A stretch of DNA of 64,000 nucleotides from Ilyonectria destructans. Its lineage: Eukaryota; Ascomycota; Sordariomycetes; Hypocreales; Nectriaceae. Positions 61,870 through 64,000 of this stretch are shown one piece after another (positions within the stretch are counted from its first letter, which is position 1; each line of letters starts with the position of its first letter). The notes under the pieces were generated by a model. That model worked only from the letters and a program-made list of their open reading frames with translations. It was not told the DNA's origin and made no database searches. A program made the position numbers and the translations under genes. The stretch spans positions 1 through 64,000 of the forward strand of contig JAHEWK010000008.1 in NCBI GenBank assembly GCA_020740775.1, written 5' to 3'.

Positions 61870-62370
61870 TCAGTCGTCCGCGTCTTTGTCGAGATCCTGC
61901 TTATCCCGGTTCCAGTCGTCAAAGCTTGGGAAGCTGAAGTAGTAGCCTTGTTGATTGTTAGCCTTCAAGCTCGGATGCGAAGGAGAATGGTGGGACTGGT
62001 GAGGGAGCCACGACATACCTGATGGGGAATCAACCAAGACGACGTCTTGACAGCTGGTGGGCGACACCTCAGAGTCCCCGCGACATATCACAATCGCGTC
62101 CACCTGGTGCGAAATATGCTCCGAGGCAGAAGAGTGCTCGAGGTGATTGTGTGTTGGAGAGTAGACGGCGACACGGCTGAGCAGGTCTGTTGCCTTCTGG
62201 GGCGAGTTTGAGCTGGCCAAAGGTCCTCGGATAGCATTCGATGCGGTGATGGAAGGCTCTGTGGCACTGGATCGCAACAGACGGGGCCGTTGGCGCGACG
62301 CGTTGTGCGAGGACGAGTCACGTCGGTGCGCCCTCACCGCATTGCGGGTATCCCGAGAGAAGGATGCCAT
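61870..62370 (-). CDS. Small spliced hypothetical protein (142 aa)
   Basis: Two exons (62019-62370 and 61870-61946) give 429 nt, 142 aa, starting MASFSRDTRNAVRAHRRDSS. The 72-nt intron has GTATGT, a GCTAAC branch site 12 nt before the acceptor, and AG. It contains no stop and is a multiple of three, so an unspliced frame of 166 codons also reads through. The spliced C-terminus (VLVDSPSGYYFSFPSFDDW) then has an aromatic block followed by an acidic, Asp-rich tail. The N-terminal half is Ser/Arg-rich and probably disordered. I do not recognise the family; no signal peptide or membrane segment is evident. Confidence 0.55.
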   Translation of the reverse strand: MASFSRDTRNAVRAHRRDSSSHNASRQRPRLLRSSATEPSITASNAIRGPLASSNSPQKATDLLSRVAVYSPTHNHLEHSSASEHISHQVDAIVICRGDSEVSPTSCQDVVLVDSPSGMSWLPHQSHHSPSHPSLKANNQQGYYFSFPSFDDWNRDKQDLDKDADD

Positions 62371-63707
62371 GGCGGCTATCAACAGCGACCTAGGCTGGCA
62401 GGCAAATTGATGAATTGTTCAATGGAGAGCAGCCTCGTGCAATAAACGCATCCACGTTGATAATTAGGCCGGGGGGTTCGCTCTGCATCGAGGTGATGAC
62501 GATGGTTGATGGGTAAGGTCGAGGGTTGACACGGAAGCCTGGCCGTCGGCGGTGCTGGGAATATCAACCTCGGCGGCGACGGAATGCCACAGCGACCGTC
62601 CACTATCATCACGCAACAGGTCCTCCTAGCACGCCTACCTGCTCGCCACTTGTCGGCTCATCGCTGCATTGGGTGCCAACTATGTGTCTCGAGGTGTATG
62701 GCCCAGCATCCCTGGCTTGGGCGGCGCCGGGGCCCGGAGCCTGCAGGCGGGTCTCCCGTGCATGCGCATGCGGGGATTCTCCAGCCCGCGAGGCCAGTCA
62801 GAGCTTGACAGAGAGGTACCCCGTCAGCCAAAGGTCGGTAAAGGTCGAGCCAGCGTTATACGGAGTAGCTACCGTCGCATTGCTACCCAACCACCCCCAA
62901 CTTGAGAGACAGCCGCCGGCCCTCCACCGGCCCTCTGGCGGCCCTCTGGCGGCCGTGAATGGGGGGATGGATGGAGGGTCGGGGAGCGGCAACTAGGACG
63001 AATGCAGTACCGGAGAGCCAGCGGGAGCGTTGAGGTGGTCATTGTGCGTCCATGTGCGTCCAGAATGGAGTGGTGCCTGAGCACCACCTCCCGAGAGAGA
63101 GGTACTCCGGGTGCCTCACGTAGGTACGCGCGCCCACATGCGACTCGTCAGTCGTCAGCCGCCGACCAGCGGCCACGTCAAGCATTTCCCTCACGGCACC
63201 GAGTATCCGATCCGGGATTAAACCCGGTCCTCAGACTTGTTGTATTAAAACTACCAAAAGTCTGGCGTAACAATGCGAAACTGGGCTGTATTAGGGCTTT
63301 CCTCCTTTGAAGTAGTTGATGTGTGTGGTGACTATGTGGGGACCTGATAAACCCCATCTCTCCAGGTTCCATCCTCCATCCTCCATCTGCTCTAGAGCTG
63401 GGGCTTTGTGTAACACCGTTTATCATCCTCCGACGTCGCCACTACTACTACTACCATCTCTAGTACAGACTGGAGTACCGTACTCAGCCCCAACACACAC
63501 CCACCACCAGAATGGGCGGATGGGACCGTGGCATCGTATGGACTCTGATCAATCAAAGCCACTTGGGGTGCTAGTCCGGCATGCACGTTGGCCATTGCTG
63601 ACGCACCCAACAACCACCACGCCAGTTGCCCCAGAAAGCCGGCTTGGCTAGTGGTCAAAGCTACCATCGGAATCAGCAGTGCACCTAAATCCACTCGAAT
63701 GACTTTC
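62371..63707. other. Intergenic region, no supported gene
   Basis: Holds a short tandem GCCCTCTGGCG repeat near 62,930-62,955 and a CCGGGATTAAACCCGG inverted repeat near 63,210. Frames up to 156 codons are Pro/Arg-rich, start with non-ATG codons or overlap each other, and show no domain. It likely contains the promoter of the small hypothetical gene and the 3' flank of the gene at the right edge. Confidence 0.45.
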
Positions 63708-64000
63708 TTACTCTTCCCAGATTCTTCCCTGGACTGCCTGAAGTTCCTCGGCCGTCATTCGTTTGCCCGTTGTGAAGTAACCTTCGCAATCCGTTAGCAC
63801 ACCTTCATCTCTTGCATCATGTTACTTACCAGCCGTGATCTTGGCATCAATCTCAACTCGAGAATCGGCGGGAATCAATTCTTCCGGAAGTTCGACTCGC
63901 TCGTGGATGGGAATACTGGCTGCTCGTTAATACGTGCTACCGTCCGCGCGGTGCAATTATTTCCTGGGACTTACCCTTGACCAACAATGGCATCGTGCTT
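63708..64000 (-). CDS. GTP cyclohydrolase II-like protein (URC1/urg1 type), 3' part
   Basis: Three terminal exon pieces on the minus strand (63975-64000 partial, 63830-63915, 63708-63781) encode about 61 residues: KHDAIVGQGIPIHERVELPE, then ELIPADSRVEIDAKITAG, then YFTTGKRMTAEELQAVQGR and WEE before TAA. The pattern K-xAI-GxGI-xxERVxLP matches the C-terminal part of GTP cyclohydrolase II, and the long tail ending in YFTTGK resembles the fungal uracil-catabolism branch (URC1/urg1) rather than riboflavin RIB1. The GTP- and zinc-binding core lies beyond the right edge, so the assignment is tentative. Introns of 48 and 59 nt have GTAAGT donors and CTAAC or TTAAC branch sites. Confidence 0.55.

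Noticed and set aside
62526..62996. 156-codon plus-strand ORF
   Set aside because: It starts at TTG, is Arg/Pro-rich, runs through a short tandem repeat and overlaps several other frames on both strands.
47640..64000. tRNA or rRNA genes
   Set aside because: No cloverleaf with a GGTTCGANTCC-like arm and no rRNA-like sequence was noticed on either strand. A covariance-model search would be needed to exclude them formally.

Overview
The window comes from a filamentous ascomycete, most likely a Eurotiomycete (Aspergillus/Penicillium-like). This rests on many short introns (42-82 nt) with fungal GT...CTRAC...AG signals, a five-exon cytosolic ribosomal protein eS1 gene, an NRPS-like secondary-metabolism gene, and a large AT-rich block carrying the signature of repeat-induced point mutation (RIP). 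It has two unlike halves that meet near 47,600-47,700.

Positions 1 to about 47,600 are an AT-rich, gene-free island of nested transposable elements. CA and TG dinucleotides are almost gone and remaining C stands nearly always before T or C, as expected of CpA-to-TpA RIP on both strands. Repeats can still be resolved: a minus-strand Gypsy element (A, 1438-8752), a plus-strand element of the same family with a perfect TSD (B, 13918-21221), a solo LTR of that family with a perfect TSD (13479-13704), a second complete LTR element with 182-bp LTRs and a TSD (E, 39452-47126), degenerate Gypsy copies between them, and two copies of a short element with terminal repeats (23076-23654, 37818-38458). 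A further non-LTR repeat family, called D here, has a fixed 3' end, 12-14 bp target-site duplications and a 12-bp internal minisatellite that varies in copy number.

From 47,640 to 54,130 the base composition is normal but no intact gene can be supported. This part holds a diverged direct duplication and a broken coding-like stretch whose in-frame stops can be explained by C-to-T changes.

From 54,130 to 64,000 the DNA is ordinary and gene-dense. On the plus strand lie a seven-exon NRPS-like adenylation/membrane-oxidoreductase fusion and a six-exon mitochondrial alpha/beta hydrolase (ABHD11/IMO32/EAT1 type). On the minus strand lie ribosomal protein eS1, a small spliced hypothetical gene, and the 3' end of a GTP cyclohydrolase II-like (URC1-type) gene that runs off the right edge. 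The exon models of the four complete genes were assembled by hand and each sums to a whole number of codons. No pathway connects these neighbours; the NRPS-like gene next to heterochromatin is the only secondary-metabolism candidate.
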